From DASPLX01 sp035627375 (GTDB lineage Bacteria; Pseudomonadota; Gammaproteobacteria; Burkholderiales; Burkholderiaceae_D): a DNA stretch of 64,000 bases. Location: positions 1-64,000 of the forward strand of contig DASPLX010000034.1 in the NCBI GenBank assembly GCA_035627375.1, in the 5' to 3' direction. Position 1 is the stretch's first letter. Each line of letters starts with the position of its first letter. The notes under the pieces are model-generated. The model searched no databases. It saw only the letters and a program-made list of their open reading frames with translations, and was not told the origin of the DNA. Position numbers and translations under genes: made by a program. Below are positions 29,708-38,359 of the stretch, one piece after another.

Positions 29708-30265
29708 ATGCGCCGGCTCGAGCGCGATTTCTTCGCACGCGACACGACGACGGTCGCGCAAGACCTGCTCGGCATGCTGCTGGTGCGGCGCGCGGACGGC
29801 GTCGAACGGATGGGCCGCATCGTCGAGACCGAAGCCTATGTCGGCCCGCACGATCTTGCCGCCCATTCCTCGAAAGGCATCACGCCGCGCACGAAAATCA
29901 TGTACGGCCCGCCGGGCCATGCCTACGTGTATCTGATCTACGGCATGCACCATTGCATGAATGTCGTCACCGAACCGGAGGGCCACGGCTCCGCGGTCCT
30001 GCTGCGCGCCTTGGAACCGGTGGCGAATATCGACGGCAATACGCGCGGTCCCGGCCTGTTGTGCCGGGCGATGGGGATCGACCGCGGATTGAACGGTGCC
30101 GACTTGTGCGCGGATGACAGCGAACTGCGCATCGTCCGCCCGGCGCGCATGCCGCGCATTCGCATCGTGCGCCGGCCGCGCATCGGTGTCGACTATGCCG
30201 GCGCATGGGCGCATGAACTCTTGCGTTTCTATGTCGACGGCAATTCCTGGATATCGCGCAAGTGA
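29708..30265 (+). CDS. mpg: 3-methyladenine DNA glycosylase
   Basis: A 185-residue AAG/MPG-type base-excision glycosylase that removes alkylated purines. It shows LARDLLG-type N-terminal helix sequence (VAQDLLGMLLV), the catalytic-Glu region RIVETEAYVGPHDLAAH, YGPPGHAYVYLIYGMHHCMN, and VLLRALEP. Length is typical. It begins 14 bases after the TyrR-type gene and is probably co-transcribed; ATG 29708 was chosen for its conserved N terminus. Confidence 0.92.
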   Translation: MRRLERDFFARDTTTVAQDLLGMLLVRRADGVERMGRIVETEAYVGPHDLAAHSSKGITPRTKIMYGPPGHAYVYLIYGMHHCMNVVTEPEGHGSAVLLRALEPVANIDGNTRGPGLLCRAMGIDRGLNGADLCADDSELRIVRPARMPRIRIVRRPRIGVDYAGAWAHELLRFYVDGNSWISRK

Positions 30266-30418
30266 GGCACGCCGCTGAGGCAGCTTTCTTGGCGGCCGGA
30301 AAGCCGCCCGGCCGACCGGAACTTTCACGACGCCAGGGTTTCTACCTTGCTAAGGCGCGGCACGGGCAAGCGTCGGCCGAGCGCCTTGATTCTTCGTAAC
30401 GACAAGAAGGAGATTTCC

Positions 30419-30889
30419 ATGAATAAATGGCTTATTTCCCTTGCCTGCGCGTTCGGCGTCGCCGCGTGCGCCGGCTCGCCGCCTGGCGGTACCGGTTCTT
30501 CCTCGGGGGCTTCCCGCCATTATCCGGAGGCAGGCGGAACGGCGTCGGGCTCGGTATCGGGCGTAGGTTCGGCGAGCGGCGCGGCCAGCGGGAGCGTGAC
30601 GCCGTCCGGCGAGGCCCCGTCCGGCGTTTCGTCGTCTGGCACGTCGAACCAGCCGATGAGCGATCGCGGCCCGTCGGCTTCCGATGGCGCGACGCCCGTG
30701 GTTCCGGACGCGACCGCCGGCGATGCCATGCAATCGAGCGGCGGCACCGACGATGCGGCGCCCGTCGAAAGCGCGGGCGCAGCCAAGCCCTGCCCCCCGG
30801 GACTGATGCGCCAGGGCGCGGACAAGTGCGTGCCTATCCCGTCCACGCCGACGCCGGAAGCCGGCGGCGCTGCCAGGTCGGGTGGATAG
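30419..30889 (+). CDS. low-complexity lipoprotein
   Basis: A 156-residue predicted lipoprotein: signal peptide MNKWLISLACAFGVAAC with the lipobox Cys at 17. A long Gly/Ser/Ala/Pro-rich linker follows (about 20-135), with a short C-terminal segment holding two cysteines (KPCPPGLMRQGADKCVP). The linker is probably disordered. The ribosome site AAGGAG is strong. Function unknown. A terminator follows. Confidence 0.65.
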   Translation: MNKWLISLACAFGVAACAGSPPGGTGSSSGASRHYPEAGGTASGSVSGVGSASGAASGSVTPSGEAPSGVSSSGTSNQPMSDRGPSASDGATPVVPDATAGDAMQSSGGTDDAAPVESAGAAKPCPPGLMRQGADKCVPIPSTPTPEAGGAARSGG

Positions 30890-30911
30890 ACGAATCGCGC
30901 TCGGAAAAATG

Positions 30912-30938
30912 AAAACGGCGGTGTGAACCGCCGTTTTT
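30912..30938. terminator. bidirectional terminator
   Basis: AAAACGGCGGT (30912-30922), loop GTGA, ACCGCCGTTTT, then more T to 30940. It serves the lipoprotein gene and, on the other strand, the microprotein gene ending at 30961. Confidence 0.85.
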
Positions 30939-30960
30939 TTATGCGGACGCGTGCCGGGCC

Positions 30961-31071
30961 TCAGTGCCGCATGCTGCGCCACATCGCGCCGGCGCACACC
31001 AGCAGATAGACGACCGCCACGCCGGTCGAGGCGACGAGGTAGGCGACGCTTTGCAGGTTTTTCTTCTCCAT
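30961..31071 (-). CDS. 36-residue single-helix membrane microprotein
   Basis: A possible microprotein: short basic start (MEKKNLQ), one hydrophobic helix of about 22 residues, basic end (WRSMRH). The ATG is at 31071 with only a weak GAG-type ribosome site. A terminator lies 22 bases downstream, which supports a real transcript end. It sits 58 bases after the REC-kinase gene on the same strand, so it may be the last gene of that signalling operon. No homologue recognised. Confidence 0.45.
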   Translation of the reverse strand: MEKKNLQSVAYLVASTGVAVVYLLVCAGAMWRSMRH

Positions 31072-31129
31072 GGTGGGCTCTCTGAAGGACAGTGCAAGTG
31101 TAGGCTTGCGCCGCTCCGGCCCTTTTGCG

Positions 31130-32578
31130 TTACCGCAATTTCGAGAGGGGCTCGTTCGCTTCCGCCGTGGAGGGCGCCGCCGCTTCCTGAAGACCTTTGC
31201 GCAACGGCAGCCAGATGCGAAAGGTGGTGCCGCCGCCGAACAAGCTGTCGACGTCGATCCGGCCGCCATGCTTCTGGACGATGCTGTAGGCGAGCGACAG
31301 GCCCAGCCCGATGCCTTGCCCTACCGGGCGGGTCGTGAAGAAAGGATCGAATATGCGCTTGAGATTTTCCGGCGGAATGCCGCAGCCGGTATCGCTGAAT
31401 TCGATCCAGCCCTGGTCGCCCTCCATGCCGGTGCGAATGCGGATCTCGCCGAACGCCGGTATGGCTTGCGCCGCATTCACGAGCATGGCGGCGAATACCT
31501 GGCTCAGTTCGAGCGGCAGGCAAACGACCGGCGGCAGCGCGCCGTATTTCTTGATCACCTTCGCCTTGGACTTGATTTCGTTGCTCACGAGATTGAGAGC
31601 GCTGTCGAGGCTGGAGTGCAGGTCGGCCAGCTGCCATTCGGGCGCACCGAGCTGGGAGAAATTCTTCAGATCATGGACGATCCGCTTGACGCGCTGCATC
31701 CCTTCGCGCGACTCGACGAGCAGCTTGAAAACGTCGTTCCGGATGAAGTCCAGTTCCGCTTCCTCCTTGACGGCCTCGATCCGCCGCAATTGCTCGGGGG
31801 AATAGGCCGCGAGGTCTTCCTGCGATTCGTAAGCCTCGATGACGCGCAGCAGTCCGCGCACGTAATCGTCGAGCGAGGACAGGTTGGAATTGACGAAGCC
31901 GATCGGATTATTGATCTCATGCGCGACGCCGGCGGCAAGCTGGCCGATCGACGCCATCTTTTCGCTTTGCAGCAGGTGGTCGTGCGCCTCCTGTAGTTTG
32001 CGGTTGCTCTCTTGCAGCTGCGCATTCGCTTCCAGCAACTGCTTGGTGCGTTGCTCCACCAGCTGCTCCAGATGCTCGCGGTATCGCTTGAGCTCGCCTT
32101 CGCTCTCGCGCAAGGCTTCGGTGCGCACCTGTACCAGCGCTTCGAGGTCTCTTTCGTGCAGTTCCAACTGCTGCCGCTGGACGAATAGTTCGCATAGCAC
32201 CTTGACCTTGCTGCGCAGCAGTTGCGGTTCCAGCGGCTTGACCAGGTAATCGACAGCGCCGGTCTCGTAACCCTTGAATACATGCAAGGGTTCGCTCATG
32301 CCCGCCGTGACGAAGATGATCGGCAGATGCCGCGTCTTCGGGTTGGCGCGCATCAGTTCGGCGGTTTCGTATCCGTTCATGTCGGGCATCTGGACATCGA
32401 GCAGGACCAGCGCGAAGTCTTGCTTGAGCACGAGGCGCAGAGCTTCGTTGCCGGAATAGGCCTTCACGATCTCGTAGGCCGGATCGTTGAGGATCAGTTC
32501 GAGCGCGATCACGTTGGCCGGCCGGTCGTCCACCAGCAGGATCGGGATCTTGCGCTCTGTTTTTTCGGAAGTCGCCAT
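31130..32578 (-). CDS. REC-domain histidine kinase
   Basis: A 482-residue soluble protein with an N-terminal receiver (about 10-130; ILLVDD, acceptor Asp in LLDVQMPDMNGYE, Lys in LVKP). A long coiled coil (130-210) leads to a histidine kinase: His in GVAHEINNP, then ATPase motifs DTGCGIPPENL and GIGLGLSLAYSI. This receiver-first layout lets another kinase or a phosphorelay control its output. It is third in an operon with the haem-type hybrid kinase and CheR, 31 bases after cheR. Confidence 0.9.
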   Translation of the reverse strand: MATSEKTERKIPILLVDDRPANVIALELILNDPAYEIVKAYSGNEALRLVLKQDFALVLLDVQMPDMNGYETAELMRANPKTRHLPIIFVTAGMSEPLHVFKGYETGAVDYLVKPLEPQLLRSKVKVLCELFVQRQQLELHERDLEALVQVRTEALRESEGELKRYREHLEQLVEQRTKQLLEANAQLQESNRKLQEAHDHLLQSEKMASIGQLAAGVAHEINNPIGFVNSNLSSLDDYVRGLLRVIEAYESQEDLAAYSPEQLRRIEAVKEEAELDFIRNDVFKLLVESREGMQRVKRIVHDLKNFSQLGAPEWQLADLHSSLDSALNLVSNEIKSKAKVIKKYGALPPVVCLPLELSQVFAAMLVNAAQAIPAFGEIRIRTGMEGDQGWIEFSDTGCGIPPENLKRIFDPFFTTRPVGQGIGLGLSLAYSIVQKHGGRIDVDSLFGGGTTFRIWLPLRKGLQEAAAPSTAEANEPLSKLR

Positions 32579-32609
32579 GATTACCGTATGTCCCGTTCAT
32601 CGGCCGCCG

Positions 32610-33446
32610 TCAGGCCAGCGCATCGTAACGCTTGCGATAGATGCGCGTACGCGGCACTGCCTCGTGATAGCGCTCGCCGAGCTTGGATTCGTCCAGGCGC
32701 TCCTTCTGGCCGAGGCAGAGAAAGCCGCCGGGAACGATGCTGTTGTCGAACAACTGGAAGCAGCGTTCCTTGAGCGCGGGTTTGAAATAGATCATGACGT
32801 TGCGGCACAGGATCATGTGCATCTCTCCGAAAGCGCCGTCCACCGCCAGGTTGTGCGACGAGAACACGATGCTTTCCTTGAGCGACGGCGACAGCAGCGC
32901 ATGTTCGTAGCGCGCCGTGTAGTAATCGGAAAACGACTGCTGCCCGCCGCTTTTCTGGTAGTTCCGGGTGAATCCCTGCATCTTGGCCATGGGGAAAATG
33001 CCCTCCTGCGCGCGCGTCAGCACGTCTTCATTGATGTCGGTGGCGTAGATGCGGAAGCGGCGCTGCATGCCGGCCTCGTGCAGCAGGATCGCCATCGAAT
33101 AGGCTTCCTCGCCGGTGGCGCAGCCGGCGTGCCAGATCTTCACGAACGGATAGGTCCGCAGATAGGGGACCACGTGCTCGCGGATGGCGCGGAAAAACGC
33201 GGGATCGCGGAACATCTCCGTCACGTTGACGGTCACGCCGCGCAGGACGGAATCGAAGACGCCGCGGTCGCGCAGGACGTGGCCCTGGGCATGCGAGAAC
33301 GATTGGTAGCCGGCATCGGCCAGCCACTGGCGCAGGCGCCGCTTCAGCGAGGCCTCCGCGTACGCATGGAAATCGTAGTCGTACGCCTGGCGGATGGCCT
33401 CCAGCAGCAAGTGGATCTCGAGGCTTTCGATTTCGTCGGGCGCCAT
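32610..33446 (-). CDS. cheR: CheR-type protein-glutamate methyltransferase
   Basis: A 278-residue SAM-dependent methyltransferase of the CheR family. An N-terminal helical domain precedes the SAM fold (IWHAGCATGEEAYSMAI; ATDINEDVL; CRNVMIYF). Such enzymes methylate glutamates on chemoreceptors or related coiled-coil signalling proteins. It starts at ATG 33446 with an excellent AGGAGGA site. A MITE-like element now separates it from the upstream kinase gene; before insertion the kinase stop codon overlapped this ribosome site. No cheB is adjacent, so the target may be receptor-like proteins or the kinase cluster itself (inference). Confidence 0.9.
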   Translation of the reverse strand: MAPDEIESLEIHLLLEAIRQAYDYDFHAYAEASLKRRLRQWLADAGYQSFSHAQGHVLRDRGVFDSVLRGVTVNVTEMFRDPAFFRAIREHVVPYLRTYPFVKIWHAGCATGEEAYSMAILLHEAGMQRRFRIYATDINEDVLTRAQEGIFPMAKMQGFTRNYQKSGGQQSFSDYYTARYEHALLSPSLKESIVFSSHNLAVDGAFGEMHMILCRNVMIYFKPALKERCFQLFDNSIVPGGFLCLGQKERLDESKLGERYHEAVPRTRIYRKRYDALA

Positions 33447-33460
33447 CCGCTTCCTCCTAG

Positions 33461-33740
33461 AGCCTGTCATGAACCCAGACATGGGTCACGCAGCCGCCGG
33501 AACCGGCCGCATACCAGGCGCGGCGACGCGTCGTCGCGGGTGCTGCTGCAAGGAGGACTAGGCGTCCCCCGGCAACCAGGTAGGCGGCCGGTTCCGGCGG
33601 CTGCCCGGAGGATTCGAGCCATAAGGGGGCATCGCCGCGTTGCGCCGCTTGCTCAGTCACCCAGCCTGAGCGGCGCGTCGCGCCTGGCGCTGCATCCCTT
33701 CTGGCTCGAACGTGACTCATGTTTGAGTTCATAACAGGCT
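33461..33740. mobile_element. 280-bp MITE-like element with CTAG target duplication
   Basis: The two ends are inverted repeats: 26 of 30 bases match between 33461-33490 and the complement of 33711-33740, both beginning AGCCTGT. They are bordered by CTAG at 33457-33460 and at 33741-33744, a 4-bp direct duplication. CTAG/YTAR-type targets are typical of some IS5-family groups (family knowledge), so this is probably a non-autonomous relative. It encodes no transposase. It lies exactly between the hybrid kinase stop codon and the cheR ribosome site. Confidence 0.85.
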
Positions 33741-36700
33741 CTAGGCCTTGCGCAGTATCCAGACGCGGATCAGCGACAGCAGCTTGTCGACGTCGATCGG
33801 CTTGGAAATGTAGTCGGAGGCGCCGGCATCGAGGCATTTCTGCTGGTCTTCCTTCATCGCCTTGGCGGTCATGGCGATGATCGGCAGGCCGGCGAATCGC
33901 GGGTCGCGGCGGATGACCTTCATCGCCGCATAGCCGTCCATGTCCGGCATCATGATATCCATCAGGATCAGCTGGACATCGGGATGCTCTTCCAGCTTGT
34001 CGAGCGCATCCTTGCCGTTGTCGGCTTCGATCACCACCATGCTCTTGCCGCTCAGGAGGCTCGACAGCGAGAAGATGTTGCGCATGTCGTCGTCCACCAG
34101 CAGGATTTTCTTGCCTTCGAGGTGCTCTTCCTTGTCGAGCACCGATCGTAGCACCTTCTGCCGGTTGGGTTCCAGGTTGCGCTCGACCAGGTGCAGGAAC
34201 AGCGTCACCTCGTTGAGCAGGCGTTCCGGGCTCTTGGCGCCCTTGATGATGATGCTTTCGGTATAGCGGCGCAGGTAGTTTTCCTCATCGCGCGTCAGCT
34301 CGCGGCCGGAATGGATGATGATCGGGACGCGGCTGGTCGGATCCCTTTCCTTCATGTGCTGAAGCAGCGCGAAGCCCGACATGTCGGACAAGCCGAGATC
34401 GAGCACCACGCAGTCGAACGGCTTGCTGGCGAGCAGATCGAGCGCCTGGCCGCCGCTCTGCGCGATGCGAACCTCGATGCCGCCTTGGCTGAACAGCGCC
34501 AGCAGGCTTTGCGCTTCCGTCTCGTCGTCTTCCACGATCAGCAGCCGCTTGATCGATTTCGCCAGCGACTTCTCGATGCCCTGCAGGACTTCTTCCAGTT
34601 GCGCGATCGACACCGGTTTGCTGATGAAGCCGATGGCGCCCATGTCCAGCGCTTTCTTCCGGTCGTCGAGGCAGGTCATGAAATGCACCGGGATGTGGCG
34701 CGTCTGGGGATCGGCCTTCAACCTGCGCATGACTTCCCAGCCGTCGATGTGCGGCAGCATGACGTCGAGGATGATGGCGCTCGGCAGGTAACGCTTGGCC
34801 AGCGCCAGTCCGCTCTCGCCGTCGGCCGCGGCGAGCGCGGCGAAGTGATGCGTGCGCACGAAATCGATCAGGATGGCGGCGAATTTCGCGTCGTCCTCGA
34901 TGATGAGGATGCTTCTTTCGCCCGCTTGGAGCGCCGCGTGATCGTCGGGCAGCGGCGAGCCGAAGAGAGCGGCGGCGCTTTCCTCCGGCGCTTGCGCGAC
35001 GGCGCCCGGTCCGCTCGCTTCGCTCGGCGCGGAGATCGCCGGCGCGGCATCCCGAGCGGACCCGTCGATCGGCAGGTAGAGCGTGAAGCTGCTGCCGCTG
35101 CCTTCGATGCTCGCCAGCGTCACATCGCCGCCCATTTGCCGCGCCAGCTGGCGCGAGATTGACAAGCCGAGTCCGGTGCCGCCGTACTTGCGGCTGACGC
35201 CGCCGTCGGCTTGCTTGAACGCATCGAAGATCAGGCCTTGCTTGTCGCGCGGTATGCCGATGCCGGTATCGGCCACCGTGAACGCGACGGCGGGCACAGG
35301 CAGCGGATTGTCGCGGCCCTCGGGCTTCCACATGCGCAACCGGACTTCTCCGCGTGCCGTGAACTTCAGCGCGTTCGACAGAAGATTCTTCAATATCTGC
35401 TGGGTGCGCGCGAGATCGACGCGCAGCGACTCCGGCAGCCCGGGATCGGCGTCGATCGCCAGGGCCAGCCCCTTCTGCTCGGCCACCGGACGGAACATGT
35501 TCTCGAGCGGCGCCATGATCTCCTGCGGGAAGGCGTCGCCGTAGTGGAAATCGACGTGGCCGGCTTCGACCTTGGAGAGGTCGAGAATGTCGTTGATCAG
35601 GGTCAGCAGATCGCGGCCTGCGCCGTGGATCGTTTCCGCGAATTCCACCTGCTTCGGCGCGAGATTGCCGTCTTTGTTCTCTTTCAGCAGGCCGGACAGG
35701 ATCAGCATGCTATTGAGGGGCGTGCGCAATTCATGCGACATGTTGGCCAGGAATTCGGACTTGTAGGTGTTCGCGCGCTCCAGTTCCTCGGCCTTGGCGC
35801 GCAATTCGCGGCTGGCCGCCTCGACTTCCTCGTTCTTGGCGCGGATCTGTTCGCGCTGGCGTTCGAGCAGGTCGGCGCGTTCTTCGAGTTCCTCGTTGCT
35901 TTGCTGGAGCTCTTCCTGCTGCACCCGCAATTCCTCGGCCTGCTGGCGGGCCTGGATCAGCAATTCCTGGGTGCGCTGACGCGCGCGGTTCACGTCGAAG
36001 CAGATGGCGATGCCTTCGCGCGCGTGCAGGAGGAACTCGCGCTGCTCGTCCGTGAACGGATGCAGGGTGCCGAGTTCGAGCGCGCCGATCAGCGTGTCTG
36101 CGTGCATGAGCGGCAGGGCGACGAGATGGCCGGGCGCCGTTTCGCCCAGGGCCGAGCGGATCGGAAGGTACTCTGCCGGGACCTCGTCGATGAACACGGT
36201 CTTGCCGTCGCGCGCCGCCTGGCCGAGCAGTCCTTCTCCGAGCAGGAAGCGGCCGCGCACGGTGCGCCCCCCGGCCAGCGCGTAGCCGGCCGTCAACTGC
36301 AGATAGCCCGAGCCGACATCGTACAGGTAGATCGCGCCGACGCCGGCATTGAGGCGTTCCGCCAGGTATTGCAGTATGCGGTCGGCCAGGGCGCTCGTAT
36401 CGTGCTCGCCGCGCATGATCGCGTTGAGATCGTTGAGGCTGGTCTTGACCCAGTCGCGCAGACGTTCGGCGTCGCGCACGTGGCGCAGCGAGGCGGTCAT
36501 CTTGCGGAAAGCCTCGTCGAGCGAGGTCTGCAGCGAATTCATGCGGATCACCGATTCGAGCAGGCGCCCGATCTCGTCCTCTGAAATCGCCTGCGCGTCG
36601 AAACGGGGAGGCCGGGCGACGGCGAGGTCTCGATCGAGATTGCCGGCGGCCACCGCCTCGATGGCGCGGACGCGCTCGGTCGTCGCGTCCGCCAGCGTTT

Positions 36701-37433
36701 CGGCGGCATCGAGCGCGACGTGCAGCGGCCGGACGATGCTGTGCCGATAGAAATAATGCAGGAACACCGCCAGAGCGAACAGCATGGCGGCCAACGCGAC
36801 CATGATCTCGCCGATGATGCGCTCGCCGGTCGCCAATTGCCTGCTGGAGGCCACTTCGAGCACTCCGCGCACGTCGCCGAGCTTCCAGTCGGTCTTGGGG
36901 CTGCCCGTCGTCGCATTGTGGCAGGCCACGCAGAGCTGGCTCGCCATGCGGTCGGCGACCGCGACCCGGACCACGGTCCGGCTGCCGCTGAGTTCGGTGC
37001 GGTAAAAAGTCTTGTCCGGATTGGCTTGCAGATAGGACCAGGCGTCCTCGCCGAAGCGGTCCATCTTCCGGTTCTTCCGGTTCGGGAACGGATAGGGGCT
37101 GTAGAGCTTGAGGGTGGTTCCCGAGGCGCTGAACAATTCGCTCAAGTCGTGGATCATCGACGCCGGCAGCGGCACGGCCTTCGGATTGGCGGCATGCTCC
37201 GCCGTGACCTCGACACCGAGCGGACGCACCTTCGATACGACGTTGTCGGTGTAGTACTGGCGGAGCATCTTGAATTGCCGTACCGTCTCTTCCGCGGTTT
37301 CCACCGCTTCGCGTTCCGCGTCGTCGCGGATGATGGAAGGCAGCAGGACGGCCGCCGCGAGCGCGCTTGCGATCAGCACACCGCAGACCGGAAGGAACAG
37401 CTTCCAGAACATGCTACGTGACAGCGCCTTCAT
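33741..37433 (-). CDS. haem-c-type (DUF3365/Tll0287) hybrid histidine kinase with three receivers
   Basis: A 1230-residue membrane sensor. TM1 is at about 12-32; a periplasmic Tll0287-like domain contains C-V-A-C-H (168-172), a c-type haem attachment motif. TM2 is near 208-228, then HAMP, GAF (about 385-520), a long coiled coil, HisKA (MSHELRTPLNSML) and ATPase. Three receivers follow, beginning near 840, 962 and 1108, with acceptor Asp in ILDVMLP, VLDLGLS and LMDIMMP. It probably senses redox state or a small gas through haem (inference). The ATG at 37433 follows GGGAGGAG. Its stop TAG lies within the CTAG duplication of the MITE-like element. Confidence 0.92.
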   Translation of the reverse strand: MKALSRSMFWKLFLPVCGVLIASALAAAVLLPSIIRDDAEREAVETAEETVRQFKMLRQYYTDNVVSKVRPLGVEVTAEHAANPKAVPLPASMIHDLSELFSASGTTLKLYSPYPFPNRKNRKMDRFGEDAWSYLQANPDKTFYRTELSGSRTVVRVAVADRMASQLCVACHNATTGSPKTDWKLGDVRGVLEVASSRQLATGERIIGEIMVALAAMLFALAVFLHYFYRHSIVRPLHVALDAAETLADATTERVRAIEAVAAGNLDRDLAVARPPRFDAQAISEDEIGRLLESVIRMNSLQTSLDEAFRKMTASLRHVRDAERLRDWVKTSLNDLNAIMRGEHDTSALADRILQYLAERLNAGVGAIYLYDVGSGYLQLTAGYALAGGRTVRGRFLLGEGLLGQAARDGKTVFIDEVPAEYLPIRSALGETAPGHLVALPLMHADTLIGALELGTLHPFTDEQREFLLHAREGIAICFDVNRARQRTQELLIQARQQAEELRVQQEELQQSNEELEERADLLERQREQIRAKNEEVEAASRELRAKAEELERANTYKSEFLANMSHELRTPLNSMLILSGLLKENKDGNLAPKQVEFAETIHGAGRDLLTLINDILDLSKVEAGHVDFHYGDAFPQEIMAPLENMFRPVAEQKGLALAIDADPGLPESLRVDLARTQQILKNLLSNALKFTARGEVRLRMWKPEGRDNPLPVPAVAFTVADTGIGIPRDKQGLIFDAFKQADGGVSRKYGGTGLGLSISRQLARQMGGDVTLASIEGSGSSFTLYLPIDGSARDAAPAISAPSEASGPGAVAQAPEESAAALFGSPLPDDHAALQAGERSILIIEDDAKFAAILIDFVRTHHFAALAAADGESGLALAKRYLPSAIILDVMLPHIDGWEVMRRLKADPQTRHIPVHFMTCLDDRKKALDMGAIGFISKPVSIAQLEEVLQGIEKSLAKSIKRLLIVEDDETEAQSLLALFSQGGIEVRIAQSGGQALDLLASKPFDCVVLDLGLSDMSGFALLQHMKERDPTSRVPIIIHSGRELTRDEENYLRRYTESIIIKGAKSPERLLNEVTLFLHLVERNLEPNRQKVLRSVLDKEEHLEGKKILLVDDDMRNIFSLSSLLSGKSMVVIEADNGKDALDKLEEHPDVQLILMDIMMPDMDGYAAMKVIRRDPRFAGLPIIAMTAKAMKEDQQKCLDAGASDYISKPIDVDKLLSLIRVWILRKA

Positions 37434-37713
37434 CGCGGCTCCTCCCTGGATCGCCGGACGCCATGGGCCGATGCGAGCAGGACTGCGGACGGGGGAATTC
37501 TTCTTATGGGTTCGCACTCACCAGCATATAACAACATTGCCGCCAGCCATATGTCGTAAAGGCAACACTTTGTTGTCAATCGTGCCATTCTCGCCGCCCG
37601 GACGCCGAAAATCCCCGTCTTGCCGCGCCGTTCTCGCGGATTTGCCGTTCGCGCTATGATGCGGATTCGCTCGCGCGTCCGCGCGATGGAATCGCCAAGA
37701 GGGAGAAGAGAAC

Positions 37714-38334
37714 ATGTTCGACATTCAGAATTACGCCAGCTTCATCGCCGCCGTCCTGATCTTCCAACTGGTGCCGGGCCCCGGCACGCTGGCGATTCTG
37801 AATGCCACGGCGCGCAACGGCATCGCGGCCGGGCTGGGCGCCGTGCTCGGGACGCTCGTCGGCGACTTCGTCTACATGGTGGCCGCGGTCATCGGCCTGG
37901 CGGCGGTGATGAAGGCCAACCCGTTGCTGTTCCAGGGCCTGCAATGGTTCGGCGCCGCCTACCTGTGCTGGATGGGCTGGCAATTGCTGCGTGCGCCGAT
38001 CGGGACTGCCGGCGCCGCTCAGGAAACGAAGAAGAGCGGCTGGGTATATTTCCGCCAGGCGTTCGCGGTCAGCCTCACGAATCCGAAGGTGGTGCTGTTC
38101 TTCGTCGCGTTTTTCCCGCTGTTCCTGCGCGCCGATGCTTCGTCGCTCACCCTCGGTGTCATGATGGCGCACGTCACCGTCATCAGCTTCCTGTACCAGG
38201 CGGCCCTGGTGCTGGTCGGGAACGCGGTCGCGCGCAAGCTCGCGGCCTTGCCTTCCGCGCGCAAGCTCGCCACCCGCCTGGCTGGCATGGCGCTGGTCGG
38301 TTTCGGCATCAAGCTTGCCTTGAACAATCGCTAA
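37714..38334 (+). CDS. LysE/RhtB-family amino-acid exporter
   Basis: A 206-residue, six-helix inner-membrane exporter. The N-terminal LVPGPGTLAILNATARNG and the FAVSLTNPKVVLFFVAFFP region are LysE/RhtB hallmarks. The substrate (amino acid or homoserine lactone-like compound) cannot be deduced. The ATG at 37714 follows GAGGGAGAAGAG. The 280-bp gap on its left holds the divergent promoters for this gene and the hybrid kinase. Confidence 0.9.
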   Translation: MFDIQNYASFIAAVLIFQLVPGPGTLAILNATARNGIAAGLGAVLGTLVGDFVYMVAAVIGLAAVMKANPLLFQGLQWFGAAYLCWMGWQLLRAPIGTAGAAQETKKSGWVYFRQAFAVSLTNPKVVLFFVAFFPLFLRADASSLTLGVMMAHVTVISFLYQAALVLVGNAVARKLAALPSARKLATRLAGMALVGFGIKLALNNR

Positions 38335-38359
38335 GTCGATAGGTAACGGGAGGGCCGCT

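Noticed and set aside
33457..33837. 126-codon minus-strand frame through the MITE-like element
   Set aside because: Its N-terminal part is an out-of-frame reading of the kinase 3' end and the rest is element sequence without transposase similarity.
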